Source: Comamonadaceae bacterium
GTDB taxonomy: Bacteria; Pseudomonadota; Gammaproteobacteria; Burkholderiales; Burkholderiaceae_C
NCBI GenBank assembly: GCA_027485235.1
Contig: JAIXRJ010000046.1
Span: forward strand, 496,001 to 560,000
Direction: 5' to 3'
Length of the DNA stretch: 64,000 nucleotides
The position numbers and the translations under genes are program-made. Positions 46,219 through 57,028 of this stretch are shown here, one piece after another. The number at the start of each line of letters is the position of its first letter. The stretch's first letter is position 1. The notes under the pieces are model-generated. The model was not told the DNA's origin. It saw only the letters and a program-made list of their open reading frames with translations, and made no database searches.

Positions 46219-46998
46219 ATGACCCAAACGCCCATGCCCTCGGGTTTCACCGTGGTGATTCCGGCACGCATGGCCTCGAGTCGCCTGCCCAACAAACCAC
46301 TGGCCGACATCGCTGGCCTGCCCATGGTGGTGCGCGTGGCCCAACGCGCCCTGCTGTCCCATGCCGGCCAAGTGGTGGTGGCCGCCGATGACCAACGCAT
46401 CGTGCAGGCTTGCCAAGAACACGGCATCCACGCCTTGTTGACCCGGCAGGACCATGTCAGTGGCAGCGACCGCCTGGCCGAGGCCTGCCAATTGCTGGGC
46501 CTGGCCGACGAGGCGCTGGTGGTGAACGTTCAAGGTGACGAGCCATTGATCCACCCAAGCCTCATCAACGACGTGGCCGACTTGCTGGCGCAACGCCCAC
46601 ACGCCAGCATGAGCACGGCCGCACACGCGATCGTCGAATTGGAAGAGTTCACCAACCCCAATGTGGTCAAGGTCGTGCTCGATGCACGGCAAATGGCCCT
46701 GTACTTCAGCCGTGCCCCTGTTCCTTGGTGGCGTGATGGCCAGTCTGGCGACAGCTTCAAGGGCTTGCCCAGCCCGGCACCTCTGCGGCACGTCGGCATT
46801 TACGGCTACAGGGCTGGATTTTTGCGCCAGTTCCCCCAGTTGCCACCGTCGCCCCTGGAAGCGATGGAGTCATTGGAGCAACTGCGGGCTCTGTGGCACG
46901 GCCACCCGATCGCGGTGCACATCACCCAAGAAGCGCCCGGACCAGGCGTCGACACACCCGAAGATCTGGCACGCGTTCGAGCCCTTGTGGCGGTGTAA
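46219..46998 (+). CDS. kdsB: 3-deoxy-manno-octulosonate cytidylyltransferase
   Basis: A 259-aa nucleotidyltransferase that makes CMP-Kdo for lipopolysaccharide. It has [37 protein letters not shown] and [17 protein letters not shown], all KdsB marks. It starts 9 bp after the Trm112 stop. Follows lpxK in the LPS gene string. Confidence 0.96.
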   Translation: MTQTPMPSGFTVVIPARMASSRLPNKPLADIAGLPMVVRVAQRALLSHAGQVVVAADDQRIVQACQEHGIHALLTRQDHVSGSDRLAEACQLLGLADEALVVNVQGDEPLIHPSLINDVADLLAQRPHASMSTAAHAIVELEEFTNPNVVKVVLDARQMALYFSRAPVPWWRDGQSGDSFKGLPSPAPLRHVGIYGYRAGFLRQFPQLPPSPLEAMESLEQLRALWHGHPIAVHITQEAPGPGVDTPEDLARVRALVAV

Positions 46999-47074
46999 GC
47001 CAGCTTGGAGTATCGCGTGATATTCTCAAGAACAAAGGTCGGGTCCACCTGACCGCCATAACTCCAAGACATAA

Positions 47075-47740
<666 letters not shown>

Positions 47741-47761
47741 GTTTTGGGTTTCCGCCGTTCA

Positions 47762-47788
47762 AAAAAGCCCGGTTCTTCCGGGCTTTTT
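47762..47788. terminator. Bidirectional Rho-independent terminator after adk
   Basis: AAAAAGCCCGG ttctt CCGGGCTTTTT: a perfect 11-bp stem with T-run. It also faces the convergent asparaginase gene, and its A-run gives a T-run on the minus strand. Confidence 0.92.
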
Positions 47789-47807
47789 CAATGACGCCCA
47801 CCCCACT

Positions 47808-48788
47808 TCAGACTCCGGACTCGACCAGCAACTCCAACATCAAACTGATGCGGGCTTTTAAAGGACTCAAACCCTCCATATCGGGCCAAAGACGGCTCTT
47901 GCCCACCATTTGCCCCTCTTGGCAACGCGTGCTGAGCCGCACCCGAACACCTGCTTGTTCGGCCTCTTTCAAAGCCGCCTCCACCGCGTGGTGCACCGTG
48001 CCATTGCCGGAGCCTGCCACCACCAGGCCCGATACACCCGCTTGCACCAAAGCATCCACCACGCGGCGACCAGCACCTGCGTGGCTGAAGACCACTTCAA
48101 CCACTGGCCACAGACGGGCATCGGATGACATGACTTGCTTGGCCAGCGCGGGCATCTGCAAGGCACTGCGGTCATAGACGGTTGACCACTGCACCTGCCC
48201 GCTCTGCATCCACCCCAAGGGCCCTGCATCGCCGGAGCTGAAAGCATCCAGCCGGTACGGGTGAACCTTTTGTACAAAGCGGGCGCTGTGGATCACGCCC
48301 GCGCAGACCACGCAAACACCTGTGGCCAAAGGCTGGGCACTGACAAGCAAAGCATCGCGCAAGTTCTGCGGGCCATCGGCCTCGCTCGAACTGGCTGGTC
48401 GCATGGCGCACACCATCACCAATGGCTTGCAAGGCTGCAACACCGATTGCAAAAACCAGGCGGTTTCTTCGAGGGTGTCGGTCCCATGGGTGATCACCAA
48501 GGCGCCAACATCCTCTTGCGCCAGCCAATGCGCGCAACGGTGTGTCAAGCGTTGCCAAGTGGCGTGGTCCATGTCCTTGCTGTCCAATTGGGCCACTTGC
48601 TCCACCACCAGCTGACGGCCCCCCAAGACGGCATCCAAACCCGGCACGGCCGCCGTCAGTTGATCCACACCCAGCTGCGCTGCGGTGTAAACCACCTGCT
48701 CAAAGGCGTTGGCGGCGGTGCCTGCGATGGTGCCGCCTGTCCCCAAAACCACCACTTTCTGAGTTTTTTTCACAGAAACCACTTGCAC
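47808..48788 (-). CDS. L-asparaginase (type I/II family)
   Basis: A 326-aa asparaginase. The first catalytic Thr motif VVLGTGGTIAGTA (residues about 13-25) and the second, LVITHGTDTLEETAWFL, are present, as are CAMRPASSSEADGPQNLRDA and VAGSGNGT. It hydrolyses asparagine to aspartate and ammonia. It has no convincing signal peptide, so is likely cytoplasmic. Start is uncertain among three GTG codons (48788, 48782, 48773); AAGG lies 8 bp before 48782. Divergent from lexA. Confidence 0.9.
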   Translation of the reverse strand: MQVVSVKKTQKVVVLGTGGTIAGTAANAFEQVVYTAAQLGVDQLTAAVPGLDAVLGGRQLVVEQVAQLDSKDMDHATWQRLTHRCAHWLAQEDVGALVITHGTDTLEETAWFLQSVLQPCKPLVMVCAMRPASSSEADGPQNLRDALLVSAQPLATGVCVVCAGVIHSARFVQKVHPYRLDAFSSGDAGPLGWMQSGQVQWSTVYDRSALQMPALAKQVMSSDARLWPVVEVVFSHAGAGRRVVDALVQAGVSGLVVAGSGNGTVHHAVEAALKEAEQAGVRVRLSTRCQEGQMVGKSRLWPDMEGLSPLKARISLMLELLVESGV

Positions 48789-48799
48789 AGCCTTAAAAA

Positions 48800-48834
48800 C
48801 TGGTTAAAAATACAGTCACTGGATGAAAAAACAG
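48800..48834. promoter_or_regulatory. Two tandem LexA-type boxes
   Basis: CTGG-N8-ACAG occurs twice: 48800-48815 (spacer TTAAAAAT) and 48819-48834 (spacer ATGAAAAA), centres 19 bp apart. Each differs from the CTGT-N8-ACAG consensus at one base. They lie upstream of lexA, as in E. coli where two boxes give autoregulation. The divergent asparaginase start is 12 bp from the first box and could be affected too. Confidence 0.8.
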
Positions 48835-48862
48835 TTTCATCTGACTTCTCACGGAAGACGAC

Positions 48863-49534
48863 ATGACTGACAGTCCCAAACTCACCGCACGGCAGCAGGA
48901 AATCCTGGAACTCATCCAGAACACCATCGCCAACACCGGCGCGCCACCCACGCGTGCAGAAATCGCCAGCGTGCTGGGCTTCAAGTCGGCCAACGCTGCT
49001 GAAGAGCACCTCAAAGCGCTGGCCCGCAAAGGCGCCATCGAATTGGTCAGCGGCACCTCGCGCGGCATTCGCCTCAAAGGCAGTTCACGCAGCAGCCTGC
49101 GGGCACCGTCCGATCTGTTCAGCCTCACCCTGCCTGGCTTGGGCCAATTGAGTTTGCCTTTGGTCGGCCGTGTCGCGGCGGGCTCGCCCATTCTCGCCCA
49201 AGAGCATGTGGACCGGACCTACCAGGTCGAGAGCACCTTGTTCAGCGAGCAACCCGACTACCTGCTGCGGGTGCGCGGCATGTCCATGCGCGATGCAGGC
49301 ATCATGGATGGTGACCTGTTGGCGGTCAAATCCACCAAAGACGTGCGCAACGGACAGATCGTGGTGGCCCGTCTGGGCGATGAAGTCACGGTCAAGCGCT
49401 TGCGCAAAACAGCGCAAGGCATTGAGTTGCTGCCCGAAAACCCGGACTACAAAACCATCTTGGTCAACCCCGAAGAGCCTTTCGACATCGAAGGCTTGGC
49501 CGTGGGTTTGATTCGCAACACCTTGCTGATGTAA
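48863..49534 (+). CDS. lexA: LexA repressor
   Basis: A 223-aa SOS repressor. The N-terminal winged helix has [21 protein letters not shown]. The self-cleavage bond is Ala106-Gly107 (VAAGSPI), and the catalytic dyad is Ser141 (RGMSMRDAG) and Lys178 (EVTVKRL). Under DNA damage RecA stimulates cleavage. The two boxes at 48800-48834 indicate autoregulation. A GGAAG site lies upstream of the ATG. Confidence 0.98.
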   Translation: MTDSPKLTARQQEILELIQNTIANTGAPPTRAEIASVLGFKSANAAEEHLKALARKGAIELVSGTSRGIRLKGSSRSSLRAPSDLFSLTLPGLGQLSLPLVGRVAAGSPILAQEHVDRTYQVESTLFSEQPDYLLRVRGMSMRDAGIMDGDLLAVKSTKDVRNGQIVVARLGDEVTVKRLRKTAQGIELLPENPDYKTILVNPEEPFDIEGLAVGLIRNTLLM

Positions 49535-49554
49535 GGCCACCCTTTTTGACATGC

Positions 49555-49617
49555 CCATTGCATCAGGTGGCGGGCGCTGAAGGTTCAAACCAACAGCCCT
49601 GATGCAATCGGTTTTTT
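49555..49617 (+). terminator. Long-loop terminator after lexA
   Basis: ATTGCATCAGG (49557-49567) pairs perfectly with CCTGATGCAAT (49598-49608). A CC/GG pair extends it past one mismatch, then TTTTTT follows (49612-49617). The 30-nt loop is long for an intrinsic terminator, but position and T-run fit. Confidence 0.65.
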
Positions 49618-49664
49618 CAGCAATCCTGCCTGTGTCCAACCTCCATGCTTTTGAAAGGTTTCAC

Positions 49665-49988
49665 ATGGGAATCGCTCTGCTTGCTCTTTCAAGTCTGATC
49701 CAAGGACTGACCTCGTTCAACCGTTCAGTCACCGCCCCTCGCTCAAGGCCATCCGGCCGTATCCACCCGGTTTGGACTGGCCGGCACCTTCCATGCTCAC
49801 CGAAGGCGGCAACAACCATGACCATGCAAGGCCACTTGACGGCTCCAACGCTGAGGGTTGTGCGCGTTGCGGAGAATGGCCCACGTCCGGGTTGTGCAGG
49901 ACGCATGGTGATTTCAGGTCGAATGGCCGACGTCTGTGCTGAGCTGGACCGCTTGGTCGCACTGGAATCCGCGCTGTCAGTTCATTGA
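49665..49988 (+). CDS. Small conserved-looking protein downstream of lexA
   Basis: A 107-aa frame whose last 40 residues (LRVVRVAENGPRPGCAGRM, then VISGRMADVCAELDRLVALE) look like a conserved core I associate with short proteins near lexA in Comamonadaceae. The N-terminal part is uncertain: ATG 49665 has an AAAGG site, while ATG 49818 would give just the core (56 aa). An ATG at 49602 lies inside the terminator stem and is rejected. No function is known. Confidence 0.5.
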   Translation: MGIALLALSSLIQGLTSFNRSVTAPRSRPSGRIHPVWTGRHLPCSPKAATTMTMQGHLTAPTLRVVRVAENGPRPGCAGRMVISGRMADVCAELDRLVALESALSVH

Positions 49989-50121
49989 TCTCTTGTTTTC
50001 AAGACCACGCTCCGACTGAAATTCAGTCAAGGACAAGGCAGGGGCGGCCTCGGCTTGAGAACAGAACAGTTTGCAAGCAGGCGCCATCCTCCAGCGCCTC
50101 TCACCAAGGCACAATGGAGGC

Positions 50122-51129
50122 ATGAACATTGTGATCCTCGACGACTATCAGGATGCTGTCCGCAAATTGGACTGCGCAGCCAAACTCGAACAATTCCCCG
50201 CCAAGGTCTACACCAACACGGTCAAGGGCTTGGGCCAACTCTCGGTTCGGCTCAAGGATGCCGATGTGATCGTGCTCAACCGCGAACGCACCGAAATCAA
50301 CCGGGCTTTGATTGAGAAATTGCCCAAACTCAAATTGATTGCCCAAACAGGCAAGGTTGGCGGCCACATCGATGTTGCTGCTTGTACCGAGCGTGGCGTG
50401 GCCGTGGCCGAAGGCGTGGGTTCCCCCGTTGCGCCAGCCGAATTGACCTGGGCCTTGATCCTGGCAGCCTCGCGCCGCTTGCCGCAATACATCAGCAACC
50501 TCAAACACGGGGCATGGCAACAGTCGGGGCTCAAATCCAGCGCCATGCCACCCAATTTTGGTTTGGGCATCGTGCTCAGAGGTAAAACCCTGGGCATTTG
50601 GGGCTACGGCAAGATCGGTCAAATGGTGGCCGGCTATGGCAAAGCCTTTGGCATGAACATCCTGGTTTGGGGCAGTGAAGAATCTCGTGTACGCGCAGCC
50701 CAGGACGGCTTTGAAGCCGCCACAAGCCGTGAAGCGTTCTTTGAAGCTTCAGACGTGTTGACCATTCACTTGCGACTGAACGAGAGCACCAAGGGCATCG
50801 TGACGTCAGAGGACTTGAGCCGCATGAAACCCACCGCTTTGTTTGTGAACACTTCACGGGCAGAACTTTTGGAGTCCAATGCGCTCATCGGTGGGTTGAA
50901 CCGGGGTCGTCCCGGCCTTGCGGCCATCGATGTTTTCGAGTCTGAGCCCATTTTGCAAGGCTCGGCCTTGATGCGTTTGGAAAACTGCATTTGCACGCCC
51001 CACATAGGTTATGTTGAAAAGGACAGCTACGAGTTGTATTTTGGCGCGGCCTTTGACAATGTGGTGAATTTCATCAAGGGCACACCCACCAACATCGTCA
51101 ACCCCGGCGCCTTGCAAGTCCGGCGCTGA
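50122..51129 (+). CDS. D-2-hydroxyacid dehydrogenase family protein
   Basis: A 335-aa NAD-dependent 2-hydroxyacid dehydrogenase of the phosphoglycerate dehydrogenase type. The Rossmann motif IWGYGKIGQMVAGYG and the catalytic Arg (FVNTSRAELL), Glu (DVFESEP) and His (TPHIGYVEKD) are present. It oxidises or reduces a D-2-hydroxy acid or 2-oxo acid. ATG 50122 follows TGGAGG closely. The upstream in-frame extension is rejected. The gene stands before the 3-hydroxyacyl-CoA dehydrogenase, separated by 151 bp. Confidence 0.9.
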   Translation: MNIVILDDYQDAVRKLDCAAKLEQFPAKVYTNTVKGLGQLSVRLKDADVIVLNRERTEINRALIEKLPKLKLIAQTGKVGGHIDVAACTERGVAVAEGVGSPVAPAELTWALILAASRRLPQYISNLKHGAWQQSGLKSSAMPPNFGLGIVLRGKTLGIWGYGKIGQMVAGYGKAFGMNILVWGSEESRVRAAQDGFEAATSREAFFEASDVLTIHLRLNESTKGIVTSEDLSRMKPTALFVNTSRAELLESNALIGGLNRGRPGLAAIDVFESEPILQGSALMRLENCICTPHIGYVEKDSYELYFGAAFDNVVNFIKGTPTNIVNPGALQVRR

Positions 51130-51280
51130 GGTGGTGATCGGTACGGTCGTCTTGATGACCGCCGGAATCCTGACCGATACCGAGTGGTCCTTGTCCGTGT
51201 GAAACCTGAGCGCGGCGATAATGTTGATTGACTCGCCGCTGACAGGATCAGCTGCACCACTTGACTCTGAAATGTTTTGA

Positions 51281-52801
51281 ATGACCCTCGCTTTCTCCAA
51301 AATCGCCGTCATCGGCGCCGGCGCCATGGGCCGGGGCATCGCCCAAATCGCCGTGCAAGCAGGCAGCCAAGTTTGGCTGTATGACACCCAGCCCGAAGCC
51401 ATTCAAAAAGCCCGCGATGCGGTATTCCAGCAATGGGACAAGTTGCAGGACAAAGGCCGCCTGAACGCTGAAGCCGTCGCAGCTCACAAAAGTCGCCTGC
51501 TGGGCGCCAGCAGCCTGCAAGACCTGGCCGATTGCGAGTTGGTGGTCGAAGCCATCGTCGAAAAGCTCGACATCAAGAAAAGCCTGTTCACCGATTTGGA
51601 AAAAGTGCTTTCACCCAGCGTTGTGCTGGTGACCAACACTTCCTCGCTCTCGGTCACGGCCATTGCCGCCGCCTTGCAACGGCCAGCCCAGTTTGCCGGC
51701 TACCACTTCTTCAACCCCGTGCCGCTGATGAAGGTGGTCGAGGTGATTGCGGGTCTCAAAACAGATCCCGCGGTGTGCCAACGCCTGACCGAGTTTGCAC
51801 GCCAAATGGGCCACACACCCGTTCAAGCACAAGACACGCCGGGTTTCATCGTCAACCATGCGGGTCGCGGTTATGGTACCGAGGCGCTGCGCATTGTGAG
51901 CGAAGGCATTGCCGATTTCGCCACCATCGACCGCATCCTGCGCGATCAGGTGGGCTTCAAACTCGGTCCCTTCGAGCTGTTTGACCTGACGGCCCTGGAT
52001 GTATCGCACCACGTCATCGAAGCGATCTACCACCAGTATTACGAAGAGCCACGCTACCGCCCCAACGTCATCACCGCCCAGCGCTTGGCGGGGGGTGTGG
52101 TTGGTAAAAAAGTGGGCGAAGGCTTTTACAAATATGTGGATGGCGCAGCGCAAGTGCCCGCCGAGCCACCGGTGCCTGTGGTGGACAGCATCCCGCCCGT
52201 GTGGGTCTCGCCTCGCGCAGCCCGCCGCATGGCACTGTTGCAACTGCTCAAAGACCTGGGCGCCAAGATCGAAACCGGTGCATCGCCCTCTCCCGATGCG
52301 CTGACGCTCGTCGCTCCACTGGGCTTTGACATTACCACCGTGGCCGTGGTCGAACGCCTGGACCCGGCCCGCACCGTGGGCATCGACATGCTGTTTGAGG
52401 ACGCTGCCACCCAGCGCCGCGTGCTGGCCACCAACCCGGCCACGCGCATCGACATGCGCGATGCGGCCCATGCCTTGTTTGCCAGAGACGGCAAAGCCGT
52501 CTCGGTCATCCGCGACAGCGGGGGTTTTGTCACGCAACGCGTGGTGGCCTCCATCGTCAACATCGCGTCCGACATGTGCCAGCAACGCATCTGCAGCCCA
52601 CAAGATCTGGAAATCGCCGTCACCTTGGGCCTGGCCTACCCCATGGGCCCCTTGGCCATGGGCAACCGCTTGGGTCCCGACAGCATCCTGGAAGTGCTGT
52701 TCAACTTGCAAACGGTTTATGGTGACCCCCGTTATCGCCCCAGTCCTTGGTTACGCCGCCGCGGTGCGATCGGCCTGTCCTTGATGCACACGGAAGAATA
52801 A
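51281..52801 (+). CDS. 3-hydroxyacyl-CoA dehydrogenase (PaaH-like)
   Basis: A 506-aa NAD-dependent dehydrogenase. The N-terminal Rossmann domain begins IAVIGAGAMGRGIAQIAVQAG (key Gly at 12, 14 and 17), and FAGYHFFNPVPLMKVVEVI carries the catalytic His. Two C-terminal helical domains (DTPGFIVNHAGRGYGTEAL; DSGGFVTQRVVASIVNIASD) give the long form seen in PaaH/PaaC for phenylacetate catabolism. A general beta-oxidation role is also possible. It is followed by 41-bp repeats and a crotonase. Confidence 0.92.
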   Translation: MTLAFSKIAVIGAGAMGRGIAQIAVQAGSQVWLYDTQPEAIQKARDAVFQQWDKLQDKGRLNAEAVAAHKSRLLGASSLQDLADCELVVEAIVEKLDIKKSLFTDLEKVLSPSVVLVTNTSSLSVTAIAAALQRPAQFAGYHFFNPVPLMKVVEVIAGLKTDPAVCQRLTEFARQMGHTPVQAQDTPGFIVNHAGRGYGTEALRIVSEGIADFATIDRILRDQVGFKLGPFELFDLTALDVSHHVIEAIYHQYYEEPRYRPNVITAQRLAGGVVGKKVGEGFYKYVDGAAQVPAEPPVPVVDSIPPVWVSPRAARRMALLQLLKDLGAKIETGASPSPDALTLVAPLGFDITTVAVVERLDPARTVGIDMLFEDAATQRRVLATNPATRIDMRDAAHALFARDGKAVSVIRDSGGFVTQRVVASIVNIASDMCQQRICSPQDLEIAVTLGLAYPMGPLAMGNRLGPDSILEVLFNLQTVYGDPRYRPSPWLRRRGAIGLSLMHTEE

Positions 52802-52923
52802 TGACTTTGCGGAACAGGTCTTTAGCTCTGTCCCCATCTGAATGACTTTGCGGGACAGATCTTCAGCTCTGTCCCCATCTGAATGACTTTGCGGGACAGA
52901 TCTTCAGCTCTGTCCCCAACTGA
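52801..52923 (+). repeat. Threefold 41-bp tandem repeat with internal hairpin
   Basis: Three units (52801-52841, 52842-52882, 52883-52923) of the form ATGACTTTGCGGGACAGATC then TTCAGCTCTGTCCCCATCTGA. Units 2 and 3 are nearly identical; unit 1 has three changes. Each contains a hairpin GGGACAGA tcttcagc TCTGTCCC. They lie between the dehydrogenase stop and the crotonase start, and would be transcribed as three stem-loops. Confidence 0.9.
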
Positions 52924-52932
52924 TTGACAAAT

Positions 52933-53712
52933 ATGACCGCCCAACTGCTCAGCACCAGCGAAGCCCGGACCCTGGTCCTGACCCTCAGCAACCCGGAGTT
53001 TCGCAACGCCCTCGGCCCCGAGATGTATGCCGCAGGCGTGGAAGCGCTGAGCGTGGCCGAATCGAACCCTGATGTGCGCAGTGTGGTGATCACCGGGGCC
53101 AACGGTATCTTCAGCGCAGGCGGCAATTTGCAGCGTTTGCAAAACAATCGGCAACTGCCGCCCGAACATCAGGCGCAAAGCATCGAAGGCCTGCACAACT
53201 GGATCGAAGCCATCCGCACCTTCCCCAAGCCTGTGATCGCAGCCGTGGAAGGCCCCGCGGCAGGTGCCGGTTTCTCACTGGCACTGGCTTGCGACATGAT
53301 CGTGGCTGCGCGCAACAGCGTGTTCGTGATGGCCTACAGCTCGATTGCTTTATCGCCCGACGGGGGCGGAAGCTGGAGCCTGTCGCGTGCAGTGCCTCGC
53401 CAACTGGCCACAGAATTGCTCCTGTGCGGTGAGCGCATCGGCGCAGAGCGCCTGCAACAGTTGGGCGTGGTCAACCGCTTGGCCGAAGCAGGTCAGGCCA
53501 AGCTCAAAGCACTGGAACTCGCCGAACAAATCAATGCACGCGCGCCCAATGCCTTGAGCAGCATCAAGGAACTGCTGAGCGATGCGGACAGCAACACCCT
53601 CCACGCCCATCTGGCCCAAGAGCGAGACCACTTCGTCAAGAACCTGCACCACAGCAATGCAGGCATTGGCATCGCTGCGTTTTTAAACAAGCAAACACCG
53701 CAATACGACTAA
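52933..53712 (+). CDS. Enoyl-CoA hydratase family (oxepin-CoA hydrolase, alternative type, or PaaG-like)
   Basis: A 259-aa crotonase with TGANGIFSAGGNLQRLQNN and VEGPAAGAGFSLALACD oxyanion segments. The position of the first catalytic Glu is Ala or Phe (AGAGFSLALACD), and SSIALSPDGGGSW replaces the second Glu with Asp, so it is probably an isomerase or hydrolase rather than a hydratase. The sequence recalls the alternative oxepin-CoA hydrolase of phenylacetate degradation. ATG 52933 is 10 bp after the last 41-bp repeat. Together with the preceding dehydrogenase it suggests acyl-CoA ring or chain degradation. Confidence 0.85.
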   Translation: MTAQLLSTSEARTLVLTLSNPEFRNALGPEMYAAGVEALSVAESNPDVRSVVITGANGIFSAGGNLQRLQNNRQLPPEHQAQSIEGLHNWIEAIRTFPKPVIAAVEGPAAGAGFSLALACDMIVAARNSVFVMAYSSIALSPDGGGSWSLSRAVPRQLATELLLCGERIGAERLQQLGVVNRLAEAGQAKLKALELAEQINARAPNALSSIKELLSDADSNTLHAHLAQERDHFVKNLHHSNAGIGIAAFLNKQTPQYD

Positions 53713-53769
53713 GACGTCTGGTCCCCCAGGCGACAAAAACCCCCTCACCAGTCACTGAAAAGACAGCCC

Positions 53770-54489
53770 ATGGACGAACCCATTCTGACAATGGAAGAAA
53801 GAGAAGCGATCAACAACGGTCGCTGGTTTTCGACCCTTTCACCATCACTTCGGCACGACATACTTCGATGCGCTTACGTCAAACGATTCAAGGACGGCGA
53901 CATGCTCGCTGCGCGGGGAGACCCCCCCGAGCAGTGGATCGCCTGCGCCAAGGGTGCGGTGCGTGTGAGCTCGACTTCGGTGTCGGGCAAGCAAATCACC
54001 TTGACCTATGTGGAGCCAGGCATATGGTTCGGCGATGTGTCGATCTTCGACGGAGACCGGCGCACGCACGACTGCTACGCGCATGGCGAGACCACCACCT
54101 TGAACGTGGCCAAGGCCGACTTCAAAAAAATTCTGTCGCAGCACGTGGAGTTTTCCGAAGCCATGCTGCGATTGCAGTCACGTCGCATTCGCCAACTCTA
54201 CGGCTTGGTGGAAGACCTCAACACTTTGCCCCTGCGTGCGCGCTTGGCCAAGCAACTCAACCACTTGGTGCGCAGTTACGGCACGCCCAGCTTGTCAGAT
54301 GCGAAAGCCATTCGCATCAGTTTGCAACTGGCGCAAGAGGAACTGGCGCAGCTGTTGGGTGCTTCGCGTCAGCGCGTCAACCAGGAGCTCAAGCAAATGG
54401 AACGCGAGCACATCATCCGCATCGAGCCGGGTGGCCTGGTGGTGCTGGACCGCGAAGGCTTGCTGGCCATCGTGAACGCGGATCACTGA
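53770..54489 (+). CDS. Crp/Fnr-family transcriptional regulator
   Basis: A 239-aa regulator with an N-terminal cyclic-nucleotide-binding-like domain (residues about 20-125: FSTLSPSLRHDILRCAY; GEVSIF is here GDVSIFDGDRRTHDC) and a C-terminal helix-turn-helix (SLQLAQEELAQLLGASRQRV, residues 184-203). There is no FNR-type N-terminal Cys cluster, so it is not an iron-sulfur oxygen sensor. The ligand is unknown. It stands between the crotonase and a phosphotransferase/acyl-CoA dehydrogenase pair and may control them. Confidence 0.92.
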   Translation: MDEPILTMEEREAINNGRWFSTLSPSLRHDILRCAYVKRFKDGDMLAARGDPPEQWIACAKGAVRVSSTSVSGKQITLTYVEPGIWFGDVSIFDGDRRTHDCYAHGETTTLNVAKADFKKILSQHVEFSEAMLRLQSRRIRQLYGLVEDLNTLPLRARLAKQLNHLVRSYGTPSLSDAKAIRISLQLAQEELAQLLGASRQRVNQELKQMEREHIIRIEPGGLVVLDREGLLAIVNADH

Positions 54490-54538
54490 ACCGCCCATCT
54501 TTTTTATCACCGCTGAAAGCGGCGGAAACGGTTGCCCC

Positions 54539-55624
54539 ATGAGTGCTTTTGATCATTTCGTGGGAACCCGGCCTGTCACGGGATCCCACGCCTTCGACAT
54601 CCCAGCTTTGGAGGCCTGGCTGGCTGCCAAGCTGCCCGGCTTTGCAGGCCCCTTGAGCGTGGAAATGTTCAAGGGCGGCCAATCCAACCCCACCTACAAA
54701 CTCATCTCGCCATCGCGTCAATACGTGATGCGGGCCAAGCCCGGCCCCGTGGCCAAACTGCTGCCCTCGGCGCACGCCATCGAACGCGAGTTTGCCGTGA
54801 TGCAAGGCCTGTACGGCACCGATGTGCCCGTGGCCCAAATGCATGTGCTGTGTGACGACGAGTCCATCATCGGTCGCGCCTTTTATGTGATGGAGTTTGT
54901 GCAAGGCCGTGTGCTGTGGGACCAATCCCTGCCCGGTTTCTTGGCCACTGAGCGCGGTGCCATCTACGATGAAATGAACCGCGTGCTGGCGGCGCTGCAC
55001 AAAGTCGACTTTGCCAAGCAAGGCCTGGTCAGCTATGGCAAACCCGGCAACTACATCGAGCGCCAAATCGGCCGCTGGAGCAAGCAATACGCAGCGTCCA
55101 TCACCCAGCCCATCCCCGAGATGGACCAATTGATCGCGTGGCTGCCGAACAACATTCCGGACAGCGCCAAAGACGAATCTCTGGTAGGCATCGTGCACGG
55201 CGACTACCGCCTGGACAACCTGATGTTCCACCCTTCGGAACCACGGGTATTGGCCGTCCTCGACTGGGAACTCTCCACATTGGGCCATCCCCTGGCCGAC
55301 TTCAGCTACCACTGCATGGCCTGGCACATCAAGCCCGGCACCTTCCGCGGCATTGGTGGGCTGGACTTGGCGGATTTGGGCATTCCTTCAGAAACCGATT
55401 ACATCCGTCGCTATTGCGAACGCACCGGCTTCACCACCCCTGAGGCACTGGCCAAGGATTGGAACTTCTACCTGGCCTACAACATGTTCAGGATCGCGGC
55501 CATTCTGCAAGGCATTGCCAAGCGCGTGGAAGACGGCACAGCTTCCAGCGATCAAGCCAAAACCTCTGGCGCAGGCGCGCGCCCCATGGCCGAACTGGCC
55601 TGGGAATTCGCCTGCAAAGCCTGA
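54539..55624 (+). CDS. Phosphotransferase family protein (ACAD10/11-like)
   Basis: A 361-aa kinase-fold protein with [18 protein letters not shown] (catalytic loop) and [21 protein letters not shown] (metal site). [15 protein letters not shown] and [21 protein letters not shown] are the ATP-binding N-lobe. This is the bacterial counterpart of the kinase part of ACAD10/ACAD11. It precedes an acyl-CoA dehydrogenase by 46 bp, reproducing as two genes the kinase-plus-dehydrogenase fusion of the animal proteins. That supports a role in 4-hydroxy fatty acid catabolism (inference). Confidence 0.9.
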   Translation: MSAFDHFVGTRPVTGSHAFDIPALEAWLAAKLPGFAGPLSVEMFKGGQSNPTYKLISPSRQYVMRAKPGPVAKLLPSAHAIEREFAVMQGLYGTDVPVAQMHVLCDDESIIGRAFYVMEFVQGRVLWDQSLPGFLATERGAIYDEMNRVLAALHKVDFAKQGLVSYGKPGNYIERQIGRWSKQYAASITQPIPEMDQLIAWLPNNIPDSAKDESLVGIVHGDYRLDNLMFHPSEPRVLAVLDWELSTLGHPLADFSYHCMAWHIKPGTFRGIGGLDLADLGIPSETDYIRRYCERTGFTTPEALAKDWNFYLAYNMFRIAAILQGIAKRVEDGTASSDQAKTSGAGARPMAELAWEFACKA

Positions 55625-55670
55625 CCCTTCGTTTTTCTTCACAACCCCCCTCACTTCAAGGAGACAGACC

Positions 55671-56930
<1,260 letters not shown>

Positions 56931-56951
56931 AACGCTCAGCGCTTGTCACCC

Positions 56952-56987
56952 ACGGCCTGCTGCACGAATTGGCAGCAGGCCGTTTTT
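56952..56987 (+). terminator. Rho-independent terminator after acyl-CoA dehydrogenase
   Basis: CGGCCTGCTGC pairs with GCAGCAGGCCG (11 bp, perfect) around an 8-nt loop, followed by TTTTT. Strong terminator separating the acyl-CoA block from the GST gene. Confidence 0.93.
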
Positions 56988-57028
56988 CATGATGCGTGCA
57001 ACGATGAATCCAACGGAAAGAAGCCCCC

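Noticed and set aside
49602-49664. Upstream start at ATG 49602 for the gene after lexA
   Set aside because: It lies in the 3' arm of the lexA terminator stem.
52801-52923. CRISPR array
   Set aside because: The repeats are directly adjacent with no spacers, and no cas genes are present.
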